Below, in pieces: positions 35,368 to 43,762 of a stretch of 64,000 nt of DNA. Both the position numbers and the translations under genes were made by a program. Each line of letters starts with the position of its first letter. Positions within the stretch are counted from its first letter, which is position 1. The notes beneath the pieces are model-generated. The model had not been told where the DNA came from. It made no database searches and worked only from the letters and a program-made list of their open reading frames with translations. The DNA comes from Pseudomonas reactans (GTDB lineage Bacteria; Pseudomonadota; Gammaproteobacteria; Pseudomonadales; Pseudomonadaceae), in assembly GCF_013385825.1 (NCBI RefSeq), contig NZ_JACAPG010000002.1, positions 404,807 to 468,806 on the forward strand, in the 5' to 3' direction.

Positions 35368-36318
35368 TTAATTGATTCGCTCAAGCAAGCTACGGCAGAG
35401 GCTGCTCAGATCCTGGCATCCGGCGCTGTTGCTGACCGGATCAAGGGGATCGCGCCCGTAAGCCTGAGCCTCGATAAACGAGGGGTCGCGCTGAACCGTT
35501 CCAAGCACGGCATCCCCCAGGCGTAGCTTGAACACGTCGACCATGTCCTCGCTGAACCGATGAGCAGGGTCAACCTGGTTGATCACATAGAAGCGGTACG
35601 GCGATTTCGCGTGAGCCAGGTAAGGGGCAAGCACACTGTCCATTTGAGCCAGGCTGCGAAATGACGCGGCATCCGCTTGCACCACCACCAACACCACGTC
35701 GGCAACCGACATGGCCTGGCTCAGGTACACGCTATTGCCCGCCGGCACATCGATGATCACCGTGTCCCGGCCACTCAATTTCATCCCACCCAGGCGCTTG
35801 GTCAGAAACTCCAGATCCTGTCCCAGCCAACGATTCAAGCTTTGCTGTTGCACAGGATCGGTTTCACCGAACGCCACCATGCGACACCCGGCAAAACCCC
35901 GAACCGGTAACGCCTCCCAGGTTTTGTTGAGCAGACTGGTCGCGCCGACACCCGCCATATTCACACCGGGCGCCAGGTGATGGCGCAGGGCGTCTTGCGG
36001 ATCCAGGTCCAGCGCGAGCGCAGGATGGCCCTGGCGCTGCAAACCGCTGGTGAGTGCCGCCGCGAGCGTCGTGCGGCCAACCCCACCCTTGGCAGAGACC
36101 ACCACCACAACCTTGGGCGCCGATGGGTCCGAGTACACCTCACCAAGCGGGCCTTCCACCAATTCGGGCGGCTGAAGATGCTGGGTTGCGCCCTGATTCA
36201 ACTGGTCGAGCAAACATTGCAGACCAGGCGAAATCGGCTCATCGACCTGAGGCTGATCAACACGGAGAGTGCCAGTCAGTGCGTCGTATAGTTTGGAAAT
36301 ATCATCTGCGCGACTCAC
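35368..36318 (-). CDS. BcsQ/YhjQ-like MinD-family ATPase with BcsR-like N-terminus
   Basis: A 316-residue protein. The N-terminal stretch SRADDISKLYDALTG resembles the DDI-LY signature of BcsR/BcsP, small partners of BcsQ, so this looks like a natural fusion. The ATPase part has VSAKGGVGRTTLAAAL (signature Lys present, second Lys replaced by Arg), DLDPQDALRHHL and VIIDVPAGN. The start is taken as GTG 36318, preceded by GGGGGGAGCAGG; ATG 36363 is possible but gives an unrelated leader. It is the first of two tandem paralogues. Confidence 0.8.
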   Translation of the reverse strand: MSRADDISKLYDALTGTLRVDQPQVDEPISPGLQCLLDQLNQGATQHLQPPELVEGPLGEVYSDPSAPKVVVVVSAKGGVGRTTLAAALTSGLQRQGHPALALDLDPQDALRHHLAPGVNMAGVGATSLLNKTWEALPVRGFAGCRMVAFGETDPVQQQSLNRWLGQDLEFLTKRLGGMKLSGRDTVIIDVPAGNSVYLSQAMSVADVVLVVVQADAASFRSLAQMDSVLAPYLAHAKSPYRFYVINQVDPAHRFSEDMVDVFKLRLGDAVLGTVQRDPSFIEAQAYGRDPLDPVSNSAGCQDLSSLCRSLLERIN

Positions 36319-36382
36319 TGTCCTGCTCCCCCCTCTGAGTGGTTGAATAAATAAGGCGCGCATTGTGTGATATCACCTTGAT

Positions 36383-36401
36383 AGTGTCAGTATTTTGATG
36401 A
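36383..36401. promoter_or_regulatory. FleQ-box-like motif upstream of the first BcsQ-like gene
   Basis: AGTGTCAGTATTTTGATGA, 65 bases before GTG 36318, shares 18 of 19 bases with the motif at 35275. The surrounding spacer is very AT-rich, as expected of a regulated promoter. Confidence 0.5.
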
Positions 36402-36664
36402 TTTCAACTAACTTTTTTCAGATGAGCGGCTTGACGCCATTTATATGACGTATTATTTTTACTATATAAATCAGTAATTTAAGATTATTTAGCGCCATTT
36501 TTGATCAATTTATCAAGAATTCAGCCTGATGCGTATTCCCATGTAACTACGCAGACGCCTTATACAAAACGAGACAAAACCCGCGCTCCGCGACACACCC
36601 CATATACCTCCCGAGCATTCAATAGGACCCACACCCACTGTTGATCTGCACCGAGGACGCAACC
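36402..36664. other. AT-rich spacer before the DUF2790 gene
   Basis: Bases 36402-36540 are unusually AT-rich, with runs such as TATTATTTTTACTATATAAA, and probably hold the promoter of the leftward BcsQ-like genes. No gene is seen. Confidence 0.5.
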
Positions 36665-36898
36665 ATGAACCCCAACAACTGGAACATCTTCATCGCCGCC
36701 AGCCTGCTTGCCTTCACCCTCAACGCCCACGCCGACACCAAGCCGAAGCCGGACATCCAACGCATCGTCGCCACCGTGCAGGACAACTCCGGCTCCTGCG
36801 GCGTGGTCAATGCCCACATGACCTACCTCGACTCCCACGGCCAAAAACGCGTGCTGAACTACAGCAAATTCGCCGACAACTGCGCAGACGGAAGCTGA
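36665..36898 (+). CDS. DUF2790 small secreted protein
   Basis: A 77-residue protein with a signal peptide (MNPNNWNIFIAASLLAFTLN, cleavage near AHA-DT). The mature part has the DUF2790 pattern: PDIQRIVATVQDNSGSCGVV, then HMTYLDSHGQKRVLNY and a final cysteine (FADNC). The two cysteines probably form a disulfide. Pseudomonads carry several such paralogues, often induced by metals or stress; the function is not known. Confidence 0.88.
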   Translation: MNPNNWNIFIAASLLAFTLNAHADTKPKPDIQRIVATVQDNSGSCGVVNAHMTYLDSHGQKRVLNYSKFADNCADGS

Positions 36899-36979
36899 CA
36901 GAAGAAGCCCCGCCACAGCCCGGAAACCGCGCCAGATGAAAAAACCTGCGGATTTGCAAAAATAGTCAGAATTCAGGGG

Positions 36980-37007
36980 TTTACAGAACCTCGCCAATCG
37001 CTATAAT
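36980..37007 (+). promoter_or_regulatory. Sigma-70 promoter of tRNA-Thr
   Basis: TTTACA and TATAAT are 16 bases apart, followed by CGTCGCCC and then the tRNA. The promoter is outside the prophage, so tRNA expression survives integration. Confidence 0.85.
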
Positions 37008-37021
37008 CGTCGCCCTAACAC

Positions 37022-37097
<76 letters not shown>

Positions 37098-37102
37098 TTT
37101 AA

Positions 37103-37136
37103 AAACAAAGGCTTGCAGCGATGCAGGCCTTTGTTT
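37103..37136 (+). terminator. Terminator after tRNA-Thr
   Basis: AAACAAAGGC-TTGCA-GCGA-TGCA-GGCCTTTGTTT is a long, slightly bulged hairpin ending in TTTTA. If the att core ends at the tRNA, this terminator is phage-supplied. Confidence 0.85.
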
Positions 37137-37147
37137 TATCCGCCATA

Positions 37148-37179
37148 CGTAACAACGCACGTAACAAGCCGCGTAACAA
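37148..37179. repeat. Three CGTAACAA iterons at exact 12-base spacing
   Basis: CGTAACAA occurs at 37148, 37160 and 37172. Being 50 bases from the tRNA, it is a good candidate for integrase or excisionase binding in the phage arm of attL. Confidence 0.7.
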
Positions 37180-37327
37180 GACTGTAGAACGCGCGCATAC
37201 GCACACGCCCCAGACTGAATTGTTTTTTTCATGTAGTGGGGGGTGCGCAAAAAGAGTAATTTCTGTAACCCACGCCCAGAAAAAGGCGCAATGCCTTGAT
37301 CTACAAAGGTTTTCCGGCGATGGGCAA

Positions 37328-37455
37328 AGGTAACTTTCGAGTAACTAAAAGGTAATCTGGTTACTCTTTCTCAAGGTGATATTGGCCCCATAAAAAAGCC
37401 TTATAAATCAGCAGCTTATAAAAAATTACCTTTTTGATTACTCCTAAGTTACCTC
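37328..37455. repeat. GTAAC-type direct and inverted iterons (candidate arm-type sites)
   Basis: GTAAC or GTAAT cores stand at 37330, 37341 and 37352 (11-base spacing), each after AAG or GA. Inverted copies occur as GTTACTC at 37360, ATTACC near 37424, ATTACTC near 37437 and GTTACC near 37448. The consensus is about AAGGTAACT. The arrangement fits protein-binding arms of a tyrosine-recombinase attachment site. Confidence 0.6.
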
Positions 37456-37707
37456 TCTTTGTAATGTCAGAACCCACGAACGGCGCGGCCTCCAGGGTCG
37501 GTTTCCCCGCAGATTGCTGAAATTACTCTTTCCGCAAATCGCCCCCGACAACCCCCTCTAACCTGGATGCACCCCATAGCCCATAAACCCCCTCCAGTGC
37601 AGGGAATCGCAGGTTTTTGCCTCGCCCCATACCTGCCTCCAGCCCGCTGCCTTGGCCGCGCTGAGCGGCCTGCAGGGGCGCAGAAAATGCGCCACATTTA
37701 GCCCGGA

Positions 37708-37726
37708 GGCGTGGCGGGGGGACGAG
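37708..37726 (+). other. Candidate cos site
   Basis: GGCGTGGCGGGGGGACGAG aligns with the P2 cohesive end GGCGAGGCGGGGAAAGCAC (as I recall it) at the first twelve bases but one, in the same orientation relative to gene Q and about 300 bases from it. Around it, 37456-37979 contains no supported gene; phiCTX carries its cytotoxin gene in the comparable place. Confidence 0.5.
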
Positions 37727-37979
37727 CGCGCGCGCCGGGTGAAAACAGGGGTCGGCAGCAGCCCCAGGCCGGGCACCCAAGCCACAGGCCCGCACCCTCG
37801 ACCAGCCACGCGCCCGCAGCGTCGCGCCTCCTGCTCGCCGCTCGTCGCCCGCCTCGCTGAAAGCCCCGGAAATACTCGCGCGCAGCCCTCGTAGCGCTGG
37901 CTTGAAATTCCTGGAAGTGGTAGTGTTAGCTGGGGTTTTTCACGTTGAAGAAGCCGCAAACTTCCGCGCGTGGAGCCCA

Positions 37980-38010
37980 AAAAAAAGCCGCCTCAAGGGC
38001 GGCTTTTTAG
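37980..38010 (-). terminator. Terminator of the leftward P-Q operon
   Basis: AAAAAGCCGCC-CTT-GAGGCGGCTTTTTTT on the minus strand is a strong hairpin with T run, 15 bases after the gene Q stop. Confidence 0.9.
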
Positions 38011-38024
38011 TATGTGTTCTACAG

Positions 38025-39086
38025 TCAGTTGACAGCGGCAGGCAGCTCATACGGGTTGAACCGCACCACCTCTTCACCCAGCCAATCGTTGATCTGCGCC
38101 AGTCGAGCCTGCACCGGCTCCAGCTCGTTGAGCGCCCACACCTGGGCGGCGTCACGGATCGACCCGAACCCGCCCGCGTTCTGCGGCACGATACCCATGA
38201 GCTGAGGCGGGATGCGCAGTGCCGCCAGCAGATCATCGCGGCTGATGTTCTTGATCGAGGCGAAGTCATCCTTGGCCGCCACCTCACTGATCGGGATCAG
38301 CTGCATGCCATCCTTCTTGCCGCCCGGGGCGTACATGAACAGGTTGCGGAAGTTGCCAGGCCCCTTGCTGCTCTTCATCGCGTCGCGCAGGTTGGTGACG
38401 AAATCCTCGTTCTGTGCCGCGTCTGTCATGTACAGGATGAACCCCGCGTGCGAGCCGTTCTGGTAATACTTGCGGCGGAATAGCGTGGCCGACTCGTTAA
38501 GCAGCGCGCTCTGTAGGGACGCCAGCCACTCCGGCAGGCCGTAGACCTCCTGGTTGATATCTGCCTCACGCAGGTGACAGACGCTCCCAGTCTTGAACTC
38601 GTGCTCGTCCTTCCATCCGCGCACCTGGTAATAGGTCACCAGGTCGGTACCGCGCCGCATGTACTTCGCCAGGCACGGCTGCAGGCCGAGCGCCTGACGC
38701 AACATGTTGTCGCGCTTCTCCAGGTACAGGTTACCGGACCATCCCCAGTCCATGACGATCTGCTCGAATGCCGCCCGGGTCAGCAGCCGATGAGGTTTAA
38801 ACGTGCGCGCCAGTGCGTTGCGCTTGAAGTTGAGCCCAGACTGCAGGTAAACACTTGCCTTGGTCGAGCGGGCCAAGCCGTCCAGGGATACAGGTGGCTC
38901 ATACCACCGGCCGTTCGCCCAGCACTCCAGATAGTCGAGAATCTCCCGGCCATCAAGCACCGGTACCGGATCGCCGAAGGTGAAGGCCATCGACTGGCCA
39001 CCCTGATCCTTGACCTGCACCTCCGCCTCTCGATCCTGGGTGGTTGCCGCAAGGTCATGCTGGCTGAGGTTGCGACTCGTGCTCAT
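38025..39086 (-). CDS. Q: Phage portal protein (P2 gpQ family)
   Basis: The portal forms the dodecameric ring through which DNA enters and leaves the capsid. The 353-residue product has PBSX/P2-type portal features: FTFGDPVPVLDGREILDYLE, NGRWYEPPVSLDGLAR, and HLREADINQEVYGLPEWL. ATG 39086 is chosen because it overlaps the terminase stop (TGATG); a longer frame reads into the terminase gene. It is transcribed leftward with gene P, probably from a late promoter near 40885. Confidence 0.95.
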   Translation of the reverse strand: MSTSRNLSQHDLAATTQDREAEVQVKDQGGQSMAFTFGDPVPVLDGREILDYLECWANGRWYEPPVSLDGLARSTKASVYLQSGLNFKRNALARTFKPHRLLTRAAFEQIVMDWGWSGNLYLEKRDNMLRQALGLQPCLAKYMRRGTDLVTYYQVRGWKDEHEFKTGSVCHLREADINQEVYGLPEWLASLQSALLNESATLFRRKYYQNGSHAGFILYMTDAAQNEDFVTNLRDAMKSSKGPGNFRNLFMYAPGGKKDGMQLIPISEVAAKDDFASIKNISRDDLLAALRIPPQLMGIVPQNAGGFGSIRDAAQVWALNELEPVQARLAQINDWLGEEVVRFNPYELPAAVN

Positions 39087-40858
39087 CAGTAAATCTCCAT
39101 GATGCCGGTGTTGGCCGCTGTGCGGCCCTCCAGCGGCTCGTTTTGCAATGCGTGAAAGAGCGCCCACGCCAGATCGGCGTGGCCGGTGCTGTCGTTGCGG
39201 CCAGCGACATAGGTGAACTGGCGTCCACCTGGGGTGATGGTCTTGCGGATGGCCATGAGCGATTGCGCGATATCGATCCAGCCGGCATCGAACTCAAGGC
39301 GACCTTTGCTGATTACGTCCCACGCCTTCATCACCAGGCGGGTCTTGACCTCGGGGTTGTAGGAAAACGTCTTCAGCGCCGGGAAGAACTGACGCACCAA
39401 CTGAGCCACGGCACTACCGATGCCCGTGGTGTCGATCCCGATATAGGCCACGTTATAGCGGCGAGTGACGTGCCGGATCGTCTCGGCCTGCGCGGCGAAA
39501 TCCATACCTCGGAACTGGTGGCGCTCTAGTACGCGGAACTTGCCACCCGCCACCAGCGGCGGCGCCACGACCACCAGGCCAGCGGAGTCACCGCTCTCGG
39601 CGGGATCGTATCCAACCCAGACGGGGCGCTCTCCGAACGGCCGCATCGCAAAAGGGCTGTAGTCCGGCCAATCCCAGCTTTCCACCATGCACGGCTGCAG
39701 CATCGATAGCGGGAAAATGCTCTGCCCGTCATCGACAAACTGGCACATCAGCAAGTTTTGGAAGGCCGCAGCGTCGTATTCCTCACGCAGCTCGTCCAGG
39801 TCAAACAGATCGCAGCCGCGTGACTCCGCGTCGAGGATGGTGACAATCTGGCGCCAGATGCGGTCCTCGCAGTATCGCCCCTGCTGCAGCGCCTCGTGAC
39901 TCACGTCGAGCTGGATATGGCTGGCCGTCGGCTTGCCCTTGTTGAAGCGCTCGCCCGTCCAGTAGCTGTACGCTGGATGCGCCATGCTGCTCGGCGTCGA
40001 GAAGTAGGTCTTGCGCCACTTCTTGTGGAGCGCCATGCCCGACGCCACCTTGTTTATTTCGGCGAAGTTGTGGACCCAGAAAAATTCGTCGAAATAGAAG
40101 TTTCCGCTACGCCCCTGCGCCGTACGGTAGTTGGTGCCCAGGAAGTGCAGCTCGGCGTTGTTCCACAGAACGATGGGGTCGCCAGTCAGCTTTACCCCCA
40201 GCACTTCGTTGAGAAAGGACTGCATGTAGGTCTTGAACTGGTGCGCCTGCGCCTTGCTGGCCGACAGGAATATCTGGTTGCGCCCTGTGGTGATGGCGTC
40301 GATTAGCGCCTCGCGGGCGAAGTAGAACGTCGCGCCAATCTGCCGGCTCTTCAGGATCATGCGGGTGCGCATGTTCCCCGAGCGGTGCCAGTCGAGCTGA
40401 TAGTCGAAACAGCTGTCGCGGAACGCCTCGACCAGCGTCTCGATCTGCCCCTCGTCCAGTTCGTTGCGCTTGGGCGCCTTTTTCGGCCCCTCGTTGCGCT
40501 TGGCGATGTTCGGGTTGAGATCGGTATCGGTCCCGCCGTCCTGGTAGCGCTGGATTCTGGCTTGCCGCTCCAACTGGCGGTGCAACAGATCGATTTCCTT
40601 GAAGTCCCCGCCGGACTTGCCGTCCTTGAGGATCAACTGCACCAGACGCGCCTCCAGCGCACCGCCGATCCGCTCCACGTTGTCCGCCCGGTCCCACTCG
40701 TCCCGGGTTTTCCAGCTGTGCAGGGTCTTCTCTTTCTCGCCGAGGTAGTCGGCGATATCGGTGATGCGCCAGCCCGTCCAATACAGGAACTTGGCGTGGC
40801 GGCGCGGATCGGTGGTCGGCTGGGCGATAGAGTTCATGACGCCGATGCTGCCGCTCAC
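39086..40858 (-). CDS. P: Terminase large subunit, ATPase/endonuclease (P2 gpP family)
   Basis: The packaging motor of 590 residues. Its N-terminus has a helix-turn-helix-like part (WRITDIADYLGEKEKTLHSW). ATPase motifs are LKSRQIGATFYFAREAL (Walker A-like, with Arg-Gln in place of the classical lysine) and FYFDEFFWV (Walker B). The nuclease domain shows GYDPAESGDSAGLVVV and AYIGIDTTGIG, giving RNase H-fold acidic residues. It is the first gene of the leftward operon. Start at 40858; Met8 (40837) is an alternative. Confidence 0.95.
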   Translation of the reverse strand: MSGSIGVMNSIAQPTTDPRRHAKFLYWTGWRITDIADYLGEKEKTLHSWKTRDEWDRADNVERIGGALEARLVQLILKDGKSGGDFKEIDLLHRQLERQARIQRYQDGGTDTDLNPNIAKRNEGPKKAPKRNELDEGQIETLVEAFRDSCFDYQLDWHRSGNMRTRMILKSRQIGATFYFAREALIDAITTGRNQIFLSASKAQAHQFKTYMQSFLNEVLGVKLTGDPIVLWNNAELHFLGTNYRTAQGRSGNFYFDEFFWVHNFAEINKVASGMALHKKWRKTYFSTPSSMAHPAYSYWTGERFNKGKPTASHIQLDVSHEALQQGRYCEDRIWRQIVTILDAESRGCDLFDLDELREEYDAAAFQNLLMCQFVDDGQSIFPLSMLQPCMVESWDWPDYSPFAMRPFGERPVWVGYDPAESGDSAGLVVVAPPLVAGGKFRVLERHQFRGMDFAAQAETIRHVTRRYNVAYIGIDTTGIGSAVAQLVRQFFPALKTFSYNPEVKTRLVMKAWDVISKGRLEFDAGWIDIAQSLMAIRKTITPGGRQFTYVAGRNDSTGHADLAWALFHALQNEPLEGRTAANTGIMEIY

Positions 40859-40884
40859 GCGCGCGAGCCCCTAACTCCGCGCCC

Positions 40885-40903
40885 TGTACCGGGACTCGTT
40901 ACA
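40885..40903. promoter_or_regulatory. Late-activator (Ogr-type) dyad between genes P and O
   Basis: TGTACCGGGACTCGTTACA has TGT and ACA ends with 13 bases between. Two closely related copies precede genes V and FI. In P2 the Ogr/Delta protein binds a TGT-N12-ACA dyad near -55 of the late promoters, including the divergent P and O promoters, as placed here. Confidence 0.75.
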
Positions 40904-40991
40904 AGGTCAGAGCGTTGCCGCGCGTTCGCCCACTGTCGACCATGCCCTCAACGCAACGGCAACCGCCGCCAACGCATCGAGGACAGCCCAC

Positions 40992-41852
40992 ATGGCCGCA
41001 AGCAATGCCCCAGCCCAGAAATTCCGCTCCAACTGGTTCCGTGTCGCCGTTGAAGGCTCCACCACCGATAAGCGCAAGATCGAGCGCACTTGGCTGGAGC
41101 AGGCCGCCAAAAACTTCAGCCCGAACACCTATGGCGCCCGCGTGTGGCTGGAACACTTCCGCAGCCTGCTGCCGGACAGCCCTTTCAAGGCCTACGGCGA
41201 CATCACCGCTGTCAAGACCGAAGAGGTTGAGATTGCCGGACAGAAGAAACTCGCCCTGTTCGCCCAGATCGAACCGACCCCCGACCTGGTGGCCATGAAC
41301 AAGGCCAAGCAGAAGATTTACACCTCCATCGAAATCGACGAGAGCTTTGCCGACAGCGGCGAGGCGTACATCGTCGGCCTGGCCGTAACCGATTCGCCGG
41401 CAAGCCTGGGTACCGACGTGCTGGCTTTCTCCGCGCAGAAGCCGGACGCCAGCCCATTCAAGGATCGCCACTACTCCGCGACCTCAATGTTCACCGAGGC
41501 CCTGGAGGCTGAAATCAAATTCGAGGAAGTTGCAGAACCCGAAAACAAGGCCTTGGGCCTGTTCAATCGGGTCATGGAAGCCCTCGGCAAGAGCAAGGAC
41601 AAAACGGTCAAGGATGACGCCCAATTCTCCGAACTGACGGAAGCCGTTGAGGCGCTCGCCAACCACGCCAAGGACCAGGGCACAGCCTTCACTACCGAGC
41701 AAACCAAACTCAACACGCTGCAAACCGCCCACGAAAAAATGGCCGGCGAATTCGCTGACCTGCTCAAGCGCCTGGGTGACACCGAAGACCACAGCCAGCA
41801 GCACCGCCCACCAGCTACGGGCGGCGACGGCAAAGTGCTGACCAAGTTCTGA
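40992..41852 (+). CDS. O: Capsid scaffolding protein/maturation protease (P2 gpO family)
   Basis: GpO guides procapsid assembly and cuts itself, the portal and the capsid protein. The 286 residues have an N-terminal protease domain and a helical C-terminal scaffold. A triad Asp26, His55 and Ser112 can be placed (TTDKRK, WLEHFRS, YTSIEID); its spacing is close to the Asp19-His48-Ser107 triad I recall for P2. It is the first gene of the rightward head operon. Confidence 0.93.
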   Translation: MAASNAPAQKFRSNWFRVAVEGSTTDKRKIERTWLEQAAKNFSPNTYGARVWLEHFRSLLPDSPFKAYGDITAVKTEEVEIAGQKKLALFAQIEPTPDLVAMNKAKQKIYTSIEIDESFADSGEAYIVGLAVTDSPASLGTDVLAFSAQKPDASPFKDRHYSATSMFTEALEAEIKFEEVAEPENKALGLFNRVMEALGKSKDKTVKDDAQFSELTEAVEALANHAKDQGTAFTTEQTKLNTLQTAHEKMAGEFADLLKRLGDTEDHSQQHRPPATGGDGKVLTKF

Positions 41853-41883
41853 CACCACCCAGCCCGCAACCGGAGAACACCCA

Positions 41884-42954
41884 ATGCGTAACGTAACCCG
41901 CCTCGCCTTCACCGCCCTGGCCGCGCAGATCGCTCTGCTCAACGGCGTTGCCAGTGCAACCGAGAAATTCAACGTCGCCCCGAGCGTTCAGCAGACGCTG
42001 GAAGCTGCCATGCAGGAATCCAGCGCCTTCCTCAAGGCCATCAACCTGATCGGTGTCAACGATCAGACGGGCGAGGCTCTGCTCGGCGGGGTTAATGGCC
42101 CCATCGCCGGCCGCACCAACACCGCAGCGGGCAACCGTCGCAACCCGGCCGACGTCTCCAAGCTGACCAAGGACGAGTACGCCTGCAAGCAAACCAACTT
42201 CGACACTGCGTTCCCCTACGCGCTGCTCGACGCCTGGGCCAAGTTCCCCAATTTCCAGGTACTCCTGACCAATGCCATCATCGAGCGTCAGTCCCTCGAC
42301 CGCATCATGATCGGCTTCAACGGAACCAGCGTCGCGGTGGCTACCGACCGCGTCAACAACCCCTTGCTGCAGGACGTCAACAAAGGCTGGCTGCAGAAGA
42401 TCCGTGAAGGCGCTGCAGACCACGTCATTGACGATGGCGCCGTCGCCGGAAAAGTCACCGTAGGCGCCACCAAGTTGATCAAGGTGGCGGGCGTTGATAC
42501 CGAAATCAGCGGCGACTACAAAACCCTCGACGGCCTGGTGTTCGATGCCATCCAAATGCTCGCCCCGTGGCACCGCAGCCGTCCCGATCTGGTGGTACTG
42601 GTCAGCCGCGACCTGATGCACGAGAAATTGCTCAAGGCCGTGGAAAAAGGTGCTGCCTCCAACCAGGAAGAGAACGCCGCTCAGGAGATCGTCAGCCGCG
42701 CCCGTCTCGGCGGCCTGCCGGTGGTCGATGCCCCGTTCTTCCCGGAGGGCACCGTACTGGTCACCTTCCTCAAGAACCTCTCCATCTACTGGCAGGAGGA
42801 CGCACGCCGGCGCCACCTGAAAGACGAGCCGGAATTCGATCGTATTGCTGACTACCAGTCCAGCAATGACGCCTACGTGATCGAGGACTTCGATGCTGTC
42901 GCCCTGGTGGAGAACATCGAAGCGATGACCTACCCAGCCCCGACTGAGGCATAA
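41884..42954 (+). CDS. N: Major capsid protein (P2 gpN family)
   Basis: The 356-residue HK97-fold shell protein: FNVAPSVQQTLEAAMQESSA, GRTNTAAGNRRNPADVS and the C-terminal IADYQSSNDAYVIEDFDA stretches match P2-like capsid proteins. The N-terminal 30 or so residues are probably removed by the gpO protease. It lies between the scaffold and small terminase genes. Confidence 0.95.
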   Translation: MRNVTRLAFTALAAQIALLNGVASATEKFNVAPSVQQTLEAAMQESSAFLKAINLIGVNDQTGEALLGGVNGPIAGRTNTAAGNRRNPADVSKLTKDEYACKQTNFDTAFPYALLDAWAKFPNFQVLLTNAIIERQSLDRIMIGFNGTSVAVATDRVNNPLLQDVNKGWLQKIREGAADHVIDDGAVAGKVTVGATKLIKVAGVDTEISGDYKTLDGLVFDAIQMLAPWHRSRPDLVVLVSRDLMHEKLLKAVEKGAASNQEENAAQEIVSRARLGGLPVVDAPFFPEGTVLVTFLKNLSIYWQEDARRRHLKDEPEFDRIADYQSSNDAYVIEDFDAVALVENIEAMTYPAPTEA

Positions 42955-42957
42955 GTC

Positions 42958-43659
42958 ATGGCTCTGACCCTTGCCCAAAGCACTCAGCTGCGCAAGCGTG
43001 CCGCCCAGGAGGCGGCGCGCACCGCGCCCGCCGCTCTCATGGAGGGCCTCACCAGCTACGAGCTCATGCTCGCCAAGCTCCAGCAGGATCAACTGCGTCT
43101 CAAGCAGGTCCAGTCGCAACAGAACAAGGCGAAGGTCAAGGCCGAGCTGCTCCCAGAATACGTGCCCTACATTGACGGCATCCTCGCCGCCGGCCAGGGC
43201 GCTCAAGACGACGTGCTGGTCACCGTTATGGTTTGGCGCTTCGACGCGGGCGACTACGCCGGCGGCCTGGACATCGCCGAGTACGTCATCCGCCACAACC
43301 TGCAGACGCCGAACCGCTTCAACCGCACCACCGGCTGTCTGGTGGCCGAGGAAGTGGCTGAAGCCGCATTGACGGACCAGAAGGCGGGCAGCGTATTCCC
43401 GCACGACATCCTCACCCGCACCGCTGTGCTCACCGCGGAACAGGACATGCCGGACGAAGCTCGCGCCAAGCTCACCCTCGCACTGGGCCGTTCCACCTTG
43501 GTCGGCCTGGACGAGAAAAACCCAGGCCAACCTGGCCAGATTCAGGCCGGCATTGACCTGCTAAAAACTGCCATCCAGCAGCACAACAGCTGCGGCGGCA
43601 AGAAAGACCTGGAGCGCGCCGAGCGCCTCCTCAAGAAACACGCTGGCCCCGCCAGCTAA
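42958..43659 (+). CDS. M: Terminase small subunit (P2 gpM family)
   Basis: A 233-residue DNA-recognition partner of gpP. It is rich in helix (LMLAKLQQDQLRLKQVQSQQ), followed by VPYIDGILAAGQGAQDDVL and the MVWRFDAGDYAGGLDIAEYV block typical of gpM. It starts three bases after the capsid stop. It presumably recognises the cos region near the left end. Confidence 0.94.
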   Translation: MALTLAQSTQLRKRAAQEAARTAPAALMEGLTSYELMLAKLQQDQLRLKQVQSQQNKAKVKAELLPEYVPYIDGILAAGQGAQDDVLVTVMVWRFDAGDYAGGLDIAEYVIRHNLQTPNRFNRTTGCLVAEEVAEAALTDQKAGSVFPHDILTRTAVLTAEQDMPDEARAKLTLALGRSTLVGLDEKNPGQPGQIQAGIDLLKTAIQQHNSCGGKKDLERAERLLKKHAGPAS

Positions 43660-43762
43660 CCGAGCGGTCCCCCGCACCCGGGCGGCTCGGGGTGGATCAG
43701 CAGGGTTACTCCTTCCCGAGCTGTGAAGCCCCGACCACCGCCCACTAATTCAAGGCCCGAAC

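Noticed and set aside
37500..37511. GCGGGGAAA on the minus strand, identical to the core of the P2 cos site
   Set aside because: Its orientation relative to gene Q is the reverse of P2; the plus-strand match at 37708 is longer and correctly oriented.
37652..37894. Overlapping open frames on both strands in the phage left end
   Set aside because: All are in a GC-rich spacer without ribosome-binding sites or family features.
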